From contig NZ_CP041063.1 in NCBI RefSeq assembly GCF_011082085.1, positions 4,140,001 to 4,204,000 on the forward strand: a stretch of DNA of 64,000 bases, in the 5' to 3' direction. Position numbers and translations under genes: made by a program. Positions 26,697 through 36,088 of this stretch are shown here, one piece after another (the first letter of the stretch is position 1; the number at the start of each line of letters is the position of its first letter). Below the pieces are notes generated by a model. It worked only from the letters and a program-made list of their open reading frames with translations. It was not told the origin of the DNA and ran no database searches. Source of the stretch: Bacillus sp. Cs-700 (GTDB lineage: Bacteria; Bacillota; Bacilli; Bacillales; Guptibacillaceae).

Positions 26697-27792
26697 GCGA
26701 ATAATGATAGGTGGCTTACTCGCCTTTCTAATGCTCATGCTCGCAGGATGTAACGATCAAAAAGTAATTGAAGATTTGGCGATTATTAGTATGATGAGTT
26801 TTGATCAAACAGATGAACCTGCTGGTGATTTAAAGATAACCGCCTCTTTTCCAAACTTAACGAGTGAAACGTCTAATGAAGAGCAAATCATTGAAACAAT
26901 TGCGAATTCAAAAAAAGAAGCAGAGGACCTCCTTTCATCCAAAACAAGACAACAAGTTGTAAACGGTCAAATTCATTCCGTCATACTAGGTGAACAGTTC
27001 GCTAGAGATGGTGTGAAAAGTGTTATTAATTCGATGGAAAGAGATCAAGAAATTGGGTCTCAGGTAAAAGTCGTGGTGGCTGATCAAGAAGGCTCTGAGA
27101 TTATTAGAACAAAAGTCGTGCCTGATATCGGGAGCTACATTGATAAAATGTTGAAAACCGAGTCAGATAAATTCACGATACCAGAAACGGATATTTACCA
27201 CTTTTCTCGAGATTATTATGATGATGGGATTGATCCGGTCGCTCCTCTCTTTAGTAAGCAGGATGGAAGAATTGTACTGATTGGTACTGCTTTATTCCAA
27301 AAAGATCGCTATGTTGATCACCTTGATTTGACCCAATCAAAAATATTCATGCTATTGCTTAAAAAGGTAGAGAGAAGTGAGTTAACGATTAAAATGGCTC
27401 AAGAGGAAAAAATTCGTAATGTTCATTTTGACTATGTCACAAGTCACCGAAAAGTAAAGGTGTATAAAAAGGCAGGCAAGATCGATCATATAACGATTAG
27501 GGTAAAGATGAGAGGATCAGTTTTAGAAGACACGGGGAAAGAGGGGATTTCCTCTACTAACGAAATTCGTCGTTTAGAGAATCTGGTTGGAAGGCACATT
27601 CAAGGTAAAGCCGAGGAAATCATCGAGATTTTAAAAGAAAATCAAACAGATAGCCTTGGCTTAGGTCAGTATATTCGGCAATCACTATCTTATGAAGAAT
27701 GGACTGCGTTAGACAAAGAACGTCTGATTGAAACCGTACCCGTATCTGTTGAAATTGATGTGACGATCAAAGATACAGGTATGTCTCAGTAG
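26689..27792 (+). CDS. Spore germinant receptor C subunit lipoprotein (Ger(x)C family)
   Basis: 367 residues with a lipoprotein signal ending in the lipobox MLMLAGC (Cys 21), so it is anchored on the outer face of the inner spore membrane. DQKVIEDLAIISMMSFDQ and the conserved RQQVVNGQIHSVILGEQFA are Ger(x)C hallmarks, and the C-terminal third (YVTSHRKVKVYKKAG onward) fits domain 3 of GerBC. Last gene of the receptor operon. Its stop abuts the stop of the convergent oxidoreductase with no spacer, so no terminator can lie between. Confidence 0.92.
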   Translation: MDRRIMIGGLLAFLMLMLAGCNDQKVIEDLAIISMMSFDQTDEPAGDLKITASFPNLTSETSNEEQIIETIANSKKEAEDLLSSKTRQQVVNGQIHSVILGEQFARDGVKSVINSMERDQEIGSQVKVVVADQEGSEIIRTKVVPDIGSYIDKMLKTESDKFTIPETDIYHFSRDYYDDGIDPVAPLFSKQDGRIVLIGTALFQKDRYVDHLDLTQSKIFMLLLKKVERSELTIKMAQEEKIRNVHFDYVTSHRKVKVYKKAGKIDHITIRVKMRGSVLEDTGKEGISSTNEIRRLENLVGRHIQGKAEEIIEILKENQTDSLGLGQYIRQSLSYEEWTALDKERLIETVPVSVEIDVTIKDTGMSQ

Positions 27793-28410
27793 TTAGTAAG
27801 CGATTCCTACGCGTTTTCTGATATGATTTCTTTCAATGAGTTCTTGATACACATAATGAGCCGTGTCTGCAGTTGAGATTTCTTTTCCATCTTCAGGAAG
27901 GTAATTTTCTTCAACTCGGTAACCACCCCGAGCGTCTCCTTCTGGTAAGTACGTAGGGCAAATAATGGTCCATTCCACTTGGCTTTTATTCAGCATCTCG
28001 TAGACAGCGAGGTGCTCTTTTGCTGCTCGGGTAGTTTTACGTTTTGATTCGGATGACTCAAAACGATAAACCCCAGGATCGGTACGACTGTTTAGTATAC
28101 CTGCTGTACCAACTGTAATAATGCGTTTTATACCCTGCTTCTTCATAACGTTTAGCAGAATTGGTGTACTCTCAGATAGCGTTGTGGTTTTATCAGTTCC
28201 AAGCGCACTAATTATCACGTCGGCTCCTTCGCTTGCTTTCATTACGTCATCCTCATTTAACACATCGCCTTCTACAATTGTTACTCCATCTTTTATTGAA
28301 AGCTTTTCTGGTGATCGTACAAGAACACATACGTTATGGTGATCTCTAATAGCTTGTTTTAGTACTTTGCTACCGACTCGGCCAGTAGCTCCTAAAATGC
28401 ATATATTCAT
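27793..28410 (-). CDS. NAD(P)H-binding oxidoreductase/epimerase-like protein (atypical SDR)
   Basis: 205 residues with an N-terminal Rossmann motif, ICILGATGRVGSKVLKQA, and NADP-favouring VLVRSPEKL after the second strand, as in NmrA-like and YwnB-type proteins. GAGGAGG lies seven bases upstream of the ATG. The catalytic Tyr-x3-Lys of classical SDRs is not obvious, so enzymatic activity is uncertain. It may be a redox sensor or a flavin/quinone reductase. Convergent with the germination operon, with zero intergenic bases. Confidence 0.83.
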   Translation of the reverse strand: MNICILGATGRVGSKVLKQAIRDHHNVCVLVRSPEKLSIKDGVTIVEGDVLNEDDVMKASEGADVIISALGTDKTTTLSESTPILLNVMKKQGIKRIITVGTAGILNSRTDPGVYRFESSESKRKTTRAAKEHLAVYEMLNKSQVEWTIICPTYLPEGDARGGYRVEENYLPEDGKEISTADTAHYVYQELIERNHIRKRVGIAY

Positions 28411-28644
28411 CCTATATCCTCCTCATAAGCGGTCTTCACTTTATTTTAGAAAACGTAGTGATCCATTGCAAATCAGAGGGTTCTTTTTTTATTCCGATTG
28501 AACTGCTCTTAGTAGGTGCACGTCTTTCATAATATTTCACAATAGATTTGCAAGTTTCCCTTATAAAGTTCAGAATTTTTGTTAAAATACTCATAACGTA
28601 TGTTACGTGTTTGCTTTAGATAGAGGAGAGGGGAAGATCTTACA

Positions 28645-29850
28645 ATGAGAACTGCACTGTTTAAGAGGTTAGAAGAACTTTATCCACAAATGGTTGAACT
28701 ACGAAGAGAGTTTCATCAGCAACCCGAGCTTTCTTTCCATGAAGTTCACACACCAAAACGAATCGCTGAATTTTATGAAAAGCTTGGAATACCTATTCGA
28801 ACTGAAGTTGGTGGAAGAGGTGTTGTAGCTGTTCTAGAAGGAGCATTACCTGGTAAAACAGTAGCCTTACGAGCCGATTTCGATGCTCTTCCAATAAATG
28901 ATGAAAAAGACGTTCCATATAAATCGACGGTGCCCGGCGTGATGCATGCTTGCGGACACGACGGACATACGTCTACGCTTTTACATCTTGCAAAAGCGTT
29001 AAACGAACAACGTGATCAGTTAGCTGGACGAGTTGTTTTTATTCATCAATTTGCTGAAGAAATCACGCCTGGTGGTGCAAAGCCGATGATCGAAGATGGG
29101 TGTCTTGATGGGGTTGACGTGCTCTTTGGAACGCATCTCTGGTCAGGGTTTCCTACAGGCACCGTCGCATACAAAACAGGACGCATAATGGCAGCTGCCG
29201 ACTCGTTTGAAATTGTCGTAAAGGGAAGAGGTGGGCATGGAGGTATTCCGCACGAAGCGGTCGATTCCATTGTCATTGCTAGTCAGCTTGTTAGTCAGTT
29301 GCAGCAAATCGTTAGTCGATTTATTGATCCAGGTCATACAGCAGTCTTGTCAATTGGCTCCTTTCATGCAGGATCGGCGTTTAACGTTATTTCAGAAACG
29401 GCTACGCTGAAAGGAACCGTTCGTACTTTTGATCGAGATGTTCGTGAGAAAATTATTGCGTTAATGGAACGAATGATTAAAGGGACGTGTGCGAGTAGCG
29501 GGGCTGACTATAGGTTTACCTATGATCGAGGATACCCTCCTGTCGTGAACCACGAGAAGGAAACGATGATGCTTAAGGAGGCGGCCCAAAGAGTAGGAAA
29601 TGTAAAAAATGTGGTCGAAACAGAAGCATTAATGGTCGGAGAAGATGTTGCTTATTATCTTGAAAAAGTACCGGGAACGTTCTTTTTAACTGGTTCAGGA
29701 AATAAGGAGCTGTCATCGACTTATCCTCATCATCATCCGATGTTTGATATTGATGAGGAAGCAATGTTGATTGCTGCTCAAACGCTTGGAGAGGCGACTT
29801 TATCTTATTTAGAACAACATCGTTATAAAGCAGAAGAGATAAAGAGTTAA
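28645..29850 (+). CDS. M20 family amidohydrolase (N-acyl-amino-acid/aminoacylase type)
   Basis: 401 residues, normal for the M20D branch. Metal-binding motifs are intact: HACGHDGHTS (Cys and His ligands), AEEITPGGA (Glu pair), GTHLW and the C-terminal HHHPMFD. Members cleave N-acyl groups from amino acids, hippurate, or indole-acetyl conjugates; the substrate cannot be told here. AGGAGAGGGGA lies upstream. Only 21 bases separate it from a PucR-type regulator gene, suggesting co-transcription and possibly control by it. Confidence 0.9.
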   Translation: MRTALFKRLEELYPQMVELRREFHQQPELSFHEVHTPKRIAEFYEKLGIPIRTEVGGRGVVAVLEGALPGKTVALRADFDALPINDEKDVPYKSTVPGVMHACGHDGHTSTLLHLAKALNEQRDQLAGRVVFIHQFAEEITPGGAKPMIEDGCLDGVDVLFGTHLWSGFPTGTVAYKTGRIMAAADSFEIVVKGRGGHGGIPHEAVDSIVIASQLVSQLQQIVSRFIDPGHTAVLSIGSFHAGSAFNVISETATLKGTVRTFDRDVREKIIALMERMIKGTCASSGADYRFTYDRGYPPVVNHEKETMMLKEAAQRVGNVKNVVETEALMVGEDVAYYLEKVPGTFFLTGSGNKELSSTYPHHHPMFDIDEEAMLIAAQTLGEATLSYLEQHRYKAEEIKS

Positions 29851-29871
29851 GAGAATAGGAGGAGGAAATGA

Positions 29872-31710
29872 ATGGCGAGAGGGTTGCTTGAAAATGAAGC
29901 AGAATTAAGTAAAAGACAACTACATTTATTGATGCAAATCTCAACTATCTTTAACTCATCACTTGATTTCTATGCAGTGATTCAGTCCGTCATTGAAGAG
30001 ACTGTCTCTGTCATTGATGCTGCAGACGGTGGCGTGCTCTTTTTATACGATGATGAGCGGAAGAGATTGAAAGTTGTGGGATCGACTGGGTTCCGAAAGA
30101 AAACGGTAAATGAAGTATTGCTTCAACCTGGAGAATCGATGACAGGCCTGGCATTTGAAAAAAAAGAAACGCTCCATTTTAAAACAAACCTTGAAGTAGA
30201 AGAAGCGATGAAAACGATGACGCCTCAGAATGCAACGCTCTACCATCAGTCCGCAGATGATTTACCTATGAGTACCATTTGTATTCCAATTATTAAAGAA
30301 GACGATTGTACAGGGGTTATTGTATTAGATCAATTTAATCTAGAAAAAGAGTTTACGAAGGACGATATTCGGTTGGTTGAAGCCATCTCATCTCAGGCGG
30401 CGATTGCTCTCATGAATGCGAATTTGTATCGGAATAAGGAGGCTTCTCTTCAAAAATTAAAGGAATTTAACAAGACAATGATAAATCAAAATGAAAGTTT
30501 ATCAAAATCTGTAGAAACCCACCATGCCCTATCTGATATCGGAATGAATGAAGGGTCTTTTCAAGAAATTTGTTCTTATCTTACAAATTCTATCGGTAAA
30601 GCCGTTATGATTTTTGATCCATTTGGTGAAGTGAAGGCGTCGAGCAACTTTGAATGGTCATCAACTGAAAACTTGCAAAAGATGATTTTGAAGCACCTCA
30701 ATACCATTAAGCAAAAAAAACATGAGGTTGAAGTGTTTCACGCTAAAGAAGATTTCTTGTTATTCCCACTTGGTAGACTTTCCTTCCCACTAGGCTATCT
30801 TGCGATTATTTCCGAATCGCTACCGCTTACAAGGTTTGAACATTCTGCTGTTTTTCATGCATGCACAGTGGCGGGTCTACAATTAATGAAACAAGAAGCG
30901 GAGCATAAAGAACGGCAGCGGCTTACCGGTGAACTAATCATCAATCTTCTATCTGCTCAGGAAGAGGAAGCGGATCTAAGCTACCTTGCCGATCGACTTC
31001 AAGCTGATTGGAATGATTTTTTTACCGTGGCGGTTCTCGATGTTCCCCAAGAAGTAGAGCAGGGGCACGAAGAATGGTTGCGGAGTTGCATTCATGCATC
31101 AGTTAGTCATTTGCTTCAAAAAGGTGATACGAAATTGCTTGTGACAGAGTGGGGGAGACAGATTGTTATCCTCTTCCACGATGCACATGGGGTAGAATCA
31201 TCAATCGTATCAGTTAATCGCTTTATCCGTGATTTCAAAGCACTGACTTCATCTATTACGTCAGAAAAAATGTGTAGAATCGGAATCGGAAAATCAGTTA
31301 AAGGAATACGCGCATTAGACCAGTCCTTCAGTGAAGCCAAGAAAACAATTAAATTTTTAGAACGCTTTACATTTGCTGGGTATTCGTCTTGGTATGGAGA
31401 AATTGGAGCGCTTCGTTTATTGTTAAACAACAACGAGGAGGAGCTTGCTAATTATGCGCTTGAGTATCTCTCTCCCCTACTTGCTTATGAGAAGCGACGC
31501 AAAGGAGAGCTTTTTCAAACATTGTTTGTGTACTTATCGACAGGACAGGATATCAAAAACGCTTCGGAACAACTACACGTTCATGTGAACACAATGAATT
31601 ACCGCATTCAACGTATCCAAGAGATTTTAACGATTAATTTTAACGATCCATCTGACCTTTTGAACATTCAAGTTGCTTGTAGTATTTACCGCTATTTATT
31701 TGAAGCGTAA
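29872..31710 (+). CDS. GAF-domain PucR/CdaR-type transcriptional regulator
   Basis: 612 residues. An N-terminal GAF domain (about 20-185, ending AISSQAAIALMNANLY) precedes a short coiled coil and a middle region (about 210-480). The C-terminal PucR-type helix-turn-helix (about 545-605) has LFVYLSTGQDIKNASEQLHV and VNTMNYRIQRIQEI. This family activates catabolic or permease operons in response to small molecules. The open frame begins right at 29872 with AGGAGGAAATGA upstream. Located after the M20 amidohydrolase, which is a plausible target, inferred from position only. Confidence 0.87.
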   Translation: MARGLLENEAELSKRQLHLLMQISTIFNSSLDFYAVIQSVIEETVSVIDAADGGVLFLYDDERKRLKVVGSTGFRKKTVNEVLLQPGESMTGLAFEKKETLHFKTNLEVEEAMKTMTPQNATLYHQSADDLPMSTICIPIIKEDDCTGVIVLDQFNLEKEFTKDDIRLVEAISSQAAIALMNANLYRNKEASLQKLKEFNKTMINQNESLSKSVETHHALSDIGMNEGSFQEICSYLTNSIGKAVMIFDPFGEVKASSNFEWSSTENLQKMILKHLNTIKQKKHEVEVFHAKEDFLLFPLGRLSFPLGYLAIISESLPLTRFEHSAVFHACTVAGLQLMKQEAEHKERQRLTGELIINLLSAQEEEADLSYLADRLQADWNDFFTVAVLDVPQEVEQGHEEWLRSCIHASVSHLLQKGDTKLLVTEWGRQIVILFHDAHGVESSIVSVNRFIRDFKALTSSITSEKMCRIGIGKSVKGIRALDQSFSEAKKTIKFLERFTFAGYSSWYGEIGALRLLLNNNEEELANYALEYLSPLLAYEKRRKGELFQTLFVYLSTGQDIKNASEQLHVHVNTMNYRIQRIQEILTINFNDPSDLLNIQVACSIYRYLFEA

Positions 31711-31711
31711 A

Positions 31712-31996
31712 TTAGTCATCATCTGGCTGAAGATAAGGACGAAGCTTTCGAACATATCGTCGAATATCAAATAAAAGTTTCGCTTGTAACTTCTTGTTTT
31801 CTTCAAACGTTTGAATGTGGGAGATGGAAGGGAAGGATCCATGCTCATTAAATTGAACTGGAATTAGCCCTGTTTTTAATAGTTCGCCATTTTCACGTTT
31901 AATAATTTCGACTTCGACGGATGCTTCAAATGTATCCGGAATATGATGGTCGACGAGTCGCTTTACATTTTGTACTTTAAATAATATTTGAGCCAT
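31712..31996 (-). CDS. Hypothetical conserved small protein (94 aa)
   Basis: From the ATG at 31996, set by AAGGAGG seven bases upstream. It is a soluble alpha/beta-looking protein with no cysteines; segments ASVEVEIIKRENGELLKTG and KLQAKLLFDIRRYVRKLRPYL stand out. I do not recognise the family. It is convergent with the regulator gene and separated from it by one base, without a visible terminator. Confidence 0.65.
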   Translation of the reverse strand: MAQILFKVQNVKRLVDHHIPDTFEASVEVEIIKRENGELLKTGLIPVQFNEHGSFPSISHIQTFEENKKLQAKLLFDIRRYVRKLRPYLQPDDD

Positions 31997-32215
31997 TGAA
32001 AATCCTCCTTCATCTACCATTACCCATTCTTATTAAAAAATAGCCTTCAAAACATGTAAAAGCAGCCTGCTCATAGAGGCTGTTTTTATTCGTTTAGGAG
32101 GTCGCGAAGGAAAGTAATCGCTATTTTTTTGGATGTGGAAGGATTTTGAAGAAATTTGTCAAATTGATACATAGAAATACAGTATGTCGATATCAAAAAT
32201 GGAGTGGAGTACGCA

Positions 32216-34006
32216 ATGGAAGGACTCACTTACGAGTTTCATTTTTTTCTAATTATTATTTCAATATTAATGATTGTAAGCTACACTTTTGTAGCATTTG
32301 ATTTTCATGAAAAAGCTCACATCATGACGCGTCCATATCGGAAATTTTGGGTGTTTGGAAGTTCACTTGCAATGGGTGCAGGAATATGGATTCTGCAATA
32401 CCTTGTTTTATTAGGTCTATCAACAGCAGATACTTCTTTTTACGCGCCCTGGTTTGTATGCTTATCTCTAGCTTTCCCAGTCTTTGGATCTCTCTTAGCT
32501 TTTATGACCCTTTCATCGAGAGGACAGTTTAAGCAAATCGTTAAAGCAAGTCTTTGGATTGCGCTATCGTTATTGTTATTACAAATGATTAGTTCTCATT
32601 ATTTATTGGGGTTAACTTATTCGATCGATGACTGGTGGAGAGTCGTTCTTCCTTTGTTGATGGTTTTTTTCTCTACAGTTAGTAGTTTGTGGCTTGTATA
32701 TGGAGTCTCTAATGAAAGAAGTAGCTCCTTTGGAAGAGTGTTAGGAGCGCTTGTTTTTGGTCTCGGAACGCTTGCGGTTCATTACTTTACAATGATCACA
32801 TCTTCTGTTGCAACTAAATTTGAAGTTGAGAGCTATAGTGAAAACCACCTCGTGCAATACATGGCTTTAACAGGCATCTTTATTATTTCTGTTTTAATGT
32901 TAATTCGTATGATGCGGAATCGAGAGCTTGAAAGTCAGGAATCGATGCTACGAGAAAGCGAAAGAAAATACCATTCTCTTGTTGAGAATTGTCCTGATGG
33001 CATTATGGTGTTAGACATTCAAGGTCATATTCTAAATATTAATCCTGCCTTAGAACGTATGAGTGGGTATACGCTTGAACATGTGAGTCATAAATTAAGC
33101 TTTCATTTTGTTGAGGAGCGATACATCGAGCAAACAACGTATTGTTTTGAAAGAACAAAAGAAGGTGTTCCACAAAAATGTGAATCAGCGATTACCCATC
33201 GCAATGGTCATTCCATTCATGTGAAACTAATTTCTATTCCACATATGATTGAAAACAAGATGCAAGGTATTATTGTTATTGTAGAGGATATTACGGAGTT
33301 TAAAGAAACGGAGGAACTTTTAAGACGCTCTGAAAAACTAACGGCTGTCGGTGAGCTTGCGGCAGGAGTGGCGCATGAGATCCGGAATCCTCTGACATCG
33401 CTAAAAGGATTTGCGAGCCTTGTTTATAACTCCTCTAATGATGAGAAATCAAAAGAGTTTTTGCAAATTATGCTTTCGGAAATCGATCGGATTAATTTTA
33501 TTGTTAGTGAATTTATGCTTCTAGCAAGGCCACATGAAAAAGAATTCGCCAGGAGTGATCTGGTTTCTCTGCTCAGGCATGTGGTTTCTTTATTAAAATC
33601 CCAGGCGATTTTAAAGAACATTGAGATCCGAACACAGTATGATTGTGAAGAGTTTCCAATTTTAGGTGAAGAAAATCAGCTGAAGCAAGTATTTGTAAAT
33701 GTGCTAAAAAATGCTATTGAAGCGATGGAAGATGGAGGGATTATTTACGTTAAAGTTACTGAATCCGGGACGGGTGTGACTGTTCATATAAAAGACCAAG
33801 GAGTGGGGATTCCTGAGCATCAATTATCAAGAATAGGGGAACCCTTTTACACATTAAAGGAAAACGGAACAGGACTTGGTCTGATGGTAAGCTTTGGCAT
33901 CATTGATAATCATAATGGAAAAATGAGTTTATCAAGTGTGGAAGGAAAGGGGACAACAGTTACAGTTTCTTTACCGTTATATGAAAGAAGGTTAGTGAAA
34001 GCATAA
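32216..34006 (+). CDS. Orphan sensor histidine kinase with degenerate MHYT-like membrane sensor and PAS domain
   Basis: 596 residues from the ATG at 32216 (GGAG six bases upstream; a GTG at 32204 also exists). Residues about 5-235 hold seven membrane helices. LAMGAGIWILQYLVLLGL and GLGTLAVHYFTM match the MHYT repeat pattern, but the first His is Gln, so the proposed metal/ligand site is partly lost. A PAS domain (about 250-370), HisKA (VAHEIRNPLTSLKGF) and HATPase with DQGVGIP and GTGLGL follow. No response regulator is adjacent. Closest in style to the kinase at 5908. A sporulation phosphorelay role is inferred. A terminator follows at once. Confidence 0.85.
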   Translation: MEGLTYEFHFFLIIISILMIVSYTFVAFDFHEKAHIMTRPYRKFWVFGSSLAMGAGIWILQYLVLLGLSTADTSFYAPWFVCLSLAFPVFGSLLAFMTLSSRGQFKQIVKASLWIALSLLLLQMISSHYLLGLTYSIDDWWRVVLPLLMVFFSTVSSLWLVYGVSNERSSSFGRVLGALVFGLGTLAVHYFTMITSSVATKFEVESYSENHLVQYMALTGIFIISVLMLIRMMRNRELESQESMLRESERKYHSLVENCPDGIMVLDIQGHILNINPALERMSGYTLEHVSHKLSFHFVEERYIEQTTYCFERTKEGVPQKCESAITHRNGHSIHVKLISIPHMIENKMQGIIVIVEDITEFKETEELLRRSEKLTAVGELAAGVAHEIRNPLTSLKGFASLVYNSSNDEKSKEFLQIMLSEIDRINFIVSEFMLLARPHEKEFARSDLVSLLRHVVSLLKSQAILKNIEIRTQYDCEEFPILGEENQLKQVFVNVLKNAIEAMEDGGIIYVKVTESGTGVTVHIKDQGVGIPEHQLSRIGEPFYTLKENGTGLGLMVSFGIIDNHNGKMSLSSVEGKGTTVTVSLPLYERRLVKA

Positions 34007-34035
34007 GAAAAAAGCGCTGTTTGAGCGCTTTTTTC
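34007..34035 (+). terminator. Terminator between histidine kinase and XRE regulator genes
   Basis: GAAAAAAGCGCT / AGCGCTTTTTTC stem of 12 bp with a 5-base loop. It is symmetric, so it can serve the convergent minus-strand Usp-XRE unit as well. Confidence 0.85.
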
Positions 34036-34049
34036 TTATGCTTTCATGT

Positions 34050-34283
34050 TTATATGCCAGAGTCCGCCTTTTTCAACGCCTCAATCGTATCTTTTTCAAG
34101 AAATTCAGAGGCTGGTATATCAAGCGCAGTCGAGATTTTCAACAATGTTTGGACGTCTGGCTGATAACGATTTTCTTCAATTTTTTGCATAAGACCGGCT
34201 CCAATACGAACTTTTACAGCCAATTCTTGAATGGTCATATTTGCTTCTAAACGATGTTTACGTATTTTGTCTGCTATGTTCAT
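34050..34283 (-). CDS. XRE-family helix-turn-helix regulator (77 aa)
   Basis: From the ATG at 34283 with AAGGAGG nine bases upstream. The protein is a single Cro/cI-type helix-turn-helix: NMTIQELAVKVRIGAGLMQKIEENRYQPDVQTLLKIS. The short acidic C-terminal tail has no sensor domain. Its first codons overlap the last 26 bases of the Usp gene upstream, so the two are co-transcribed and probably translationally coupled. Targets are unknown. Confidence 0.87.
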   Translation of the reverse strand: MNIADKIRKHRLEANMTIQELAVKVRIGAGLMQKIEENRYQPDVQTLLKISTALDIPASEFLEKDTIEALKKADSGI

Positions 34284-34746
34284 CGTGATGCCCCTCCTTA
34301 CTTGAAACTTTGACACCACGTACAACCATCACATCGCAAGTGGCATTACGTGTAATATGTTCTGAAACGCTGCCCATAAGCAATCTCTCAACACGATTCA
34401 TACCAGTTGCACCACAAACGATTAAATCAATTTTATTTTGTGGAGCAATGGTTTTAGCAATTTTCACTTTCGGTGATCCATACTCAATTACGGTTTTCAC
34501 GTTCGTTACTCCAGCGATCATTGCTTTTTCTTCATATTCTTTCAATAGCCGCTTTCCGAAATCTTCAGCTCTCTCTGTTGCGATATCATATAGCTCAAAT
34601 GTGGAAAAATTTCTTGTGTCGATAACGTGGGCAATGATTAGGGATGCTTGATCTTGAATAGAAAGTTCGACCGCTCTTGAGAAAGCGACCTCAGCAGACT
34701 CAGAACCATCAACAGCAACAAGTATGTTTGTGTGTTTTACACTCAT
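34258..34746 (-). CDS. Universal stress protein (UspA family)
   Basis: 162 residues from the ATG at 34746 (GGAGG eight bases upstream). NILVAVDGSESAEVAFSRA at the N-terminus and GATGMNRVERLLMGSVSEHI near the end fit the ATP-binding Usp type. The C-terminal VSSKEGHHDEHSRQNT extension is unusual and is encoded by the DNA that also carries the ribosome site and start of the XRE gene, so it may be a by-product of the overlap. Divergent from mntABCD. Confidence 0.9.
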   Translation of the reverse strand: MSVKHTNILVAVDGSESAEVAFSRAVELSIQDQASLIIAHVIDTRNFSTFELYDIATERAEDFGKRLLKEYEEKAMIAGVTNVKTVIEYGSPKVKIAKTIAPQNKIDLIVCGATGMNRVERLLMGSVSEHITRNATCDVMVVRGVKVSSKEGHHDEHSRQNT

Positions 34747-34878
34747 TTGCAATCCCTCCATTAATAATTCTTGTACTTCACATCTTTATTGTAGATGTTA
34801 TTTTTGTAAAAAACTGTGATCTTTCTCACACCTTTTCAGAAAAACTTCTACTTTTTCACTTTTTTGAATAAACTAATG

Positions 34879-34921
34879 TTGACAAATATGCATTCGCGCG
34901 ATAGTTTTGTATTAAGGAAAC
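34879..34921 (+). promoter_or_regulatory. mnt promoter with MntR-like operator
   Basis: TTGACA (34879-34884) and, 17 bases on, TAGTTT (34902-34907) form a likely sigma-A promoter. TTTGTATTAAGGAAAC (34906-34921) matches the B. subtilis MntR site TTTGCCTTAAGGAAAC, quoted from memory, at 14 of 16 positions. It overlaps the expected transcription start, a classic repressor position, so Mn2+-bound MntR should shut the operon off. Confidence 0.7.
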
Positions 34922-34980
34922 AATTGTGCGGATGGGCACAGAAGAGGATATGAACTGATTGCTTATTTTTTTATCTTAAA

Positions 34981-34996
34981 GTTGCCTTTGGGAAAA
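34981..34996 (+). promoter_or_regulatory. Second MntR-like box in the mnt leader
   Basis: GTTGCCTTTGGGAAAA agrees with the same consensus at 12 of 16 positions and lies about 60 bases downstream of the first box. The rest of the leader to 35141 shows nothing I can name. Weak evidence alone. Confidence 0.35.
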
Positions 34997-35141
34997 AAAT
35001 GTTCAGAAGGTGAAGAATAGAGCTGTTAAGCAAATGTTTTTCGCGAAAGAGACTTGGAAAAGCACATCAAGAGAAGAAAGCCCATACGTTAGGTTAAAGA
35101 ATTGTATATCGGATTAAATGAATGAGAGAGAGGTTATTTAA

Positions 35142-36068
35142 ATGAAAAAGTGGATTGGGTATCTTTTAGGGGCATCATTGTTTTTACTTATACTGGCAGG
35201 ATGTAGCAGTGAGGCGGATAAACAAAGTGAAGGCAAGATTATAGTCACAACAACGATCGGTCAAATTGGTGATATTGCCAAAAATGTGGGTAAAGAGCAT
35301 GTTGCAGTTGATTCTCTTATGGGACCGGGAATTGATCCTCATTTATACAAAGCTTCTCAGGGAGATATTAATAAGCTATCGCAAGCAGATATCATTTTTT
35401 ACAATGGTCTTCACCTCGAAGGGAAAATGGGAGATATCTTTGCAAAGATGAAGGAAGACAAACCGACCTATCCCGTTGCTGAAGCAATTCCGGAAGATAA
35501 GCTATTGGTTGATCAAGCGAATGCGAAAGCTATTGATCCACACGTATGGTTCGATATTGAATTATGGCAATATGCTGTAATGGAAGTTCGCGATGCATTA
35601 ATTGAGTATGATCCTGATCATAAAGCAGACTATGAGAAAAATGCAGAAACCTATTTAAATGAGTTAAAGAAACTAGAAGAAGAAGCTCAGGCAAAGATTA
35701 ATGAAATACCAGAAGAGAGTCGTGTGCTTGTTACTGCCCATGATGCTTTCCAATACTTCGGTCAGGCGTATGGGATGGAAGTAAAGGGGCTGCAGGGCTT
35801 GAGTACAGATTCAGAATATGGTCTAAGAGACGTACAGAACCTTGTTAATACTCTCGCTGATCGCAATATTAAAGCTGTCTTTATAGAAAGTAGTATTTCA
35901 GAAAGATCGATCAATGCTGTTGTCGAAGGTGCAAGAGAAAAAGGGCATGAAGTGAAAATCGGCGGTGAACTTTATTCAGATGCAATGGGTGAAAAAGGTT
36001 CACCAGAGGGCACGTATACAGGCATGTATCGTCATAATATAGAGACGATTGCCAAGGCTTTGAAATAG
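35142..36068 (+). CDS. mntA: Manganese ABC transporter substrate-binding lipoprotein
   Basis: 308 residues with a lipoprotein signal (LILAGC, Cys 21). It belongs to cluster A-I metal-binding proteins: GPGIDPHLYKASQGDINKL and IDPHVWFDIELW supply His ligands, VTAHDAFQYFG continues the site, and SSISERSINAV with the late Asp completes it. It captures Mn2+ outside the cell and passes it to the MntC/MntD channel. Specificity for Mn rather than Zn is supported by the MntR-like operator upstream. First gene of a four-gene operon. Confidence 0.92.
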   Translation: MKKWIGYLLGASLFLLILAGCSSEADKQSEGKIIVTTTIGQIGDIAKNVGKEHVAVDSLMGPGIDPHLYKASQGDINKLSQADIIFYNGLHLEGKMGDIFAKMKEDKPTYPVAEAIPEDKLLVDQANAKAIDPHVWFDIELWQYAVMEVRDALIEYDPDHKADYEKNAETYLNELKKLEEEAQAKINEIPEESRVLVTAHDAFQYFGQAYGMEVKGLQGLSTDSEYGLRDVQNLVNTLADRNIKAVFIESSISERSINAVVEGAREKGHEVKIGGELYSDAMGEKGSPEGTYTGMYRHNIETIAKALK

Positions 36069-36088
36069 ATGTTGAAGGGAGCTTAAAA

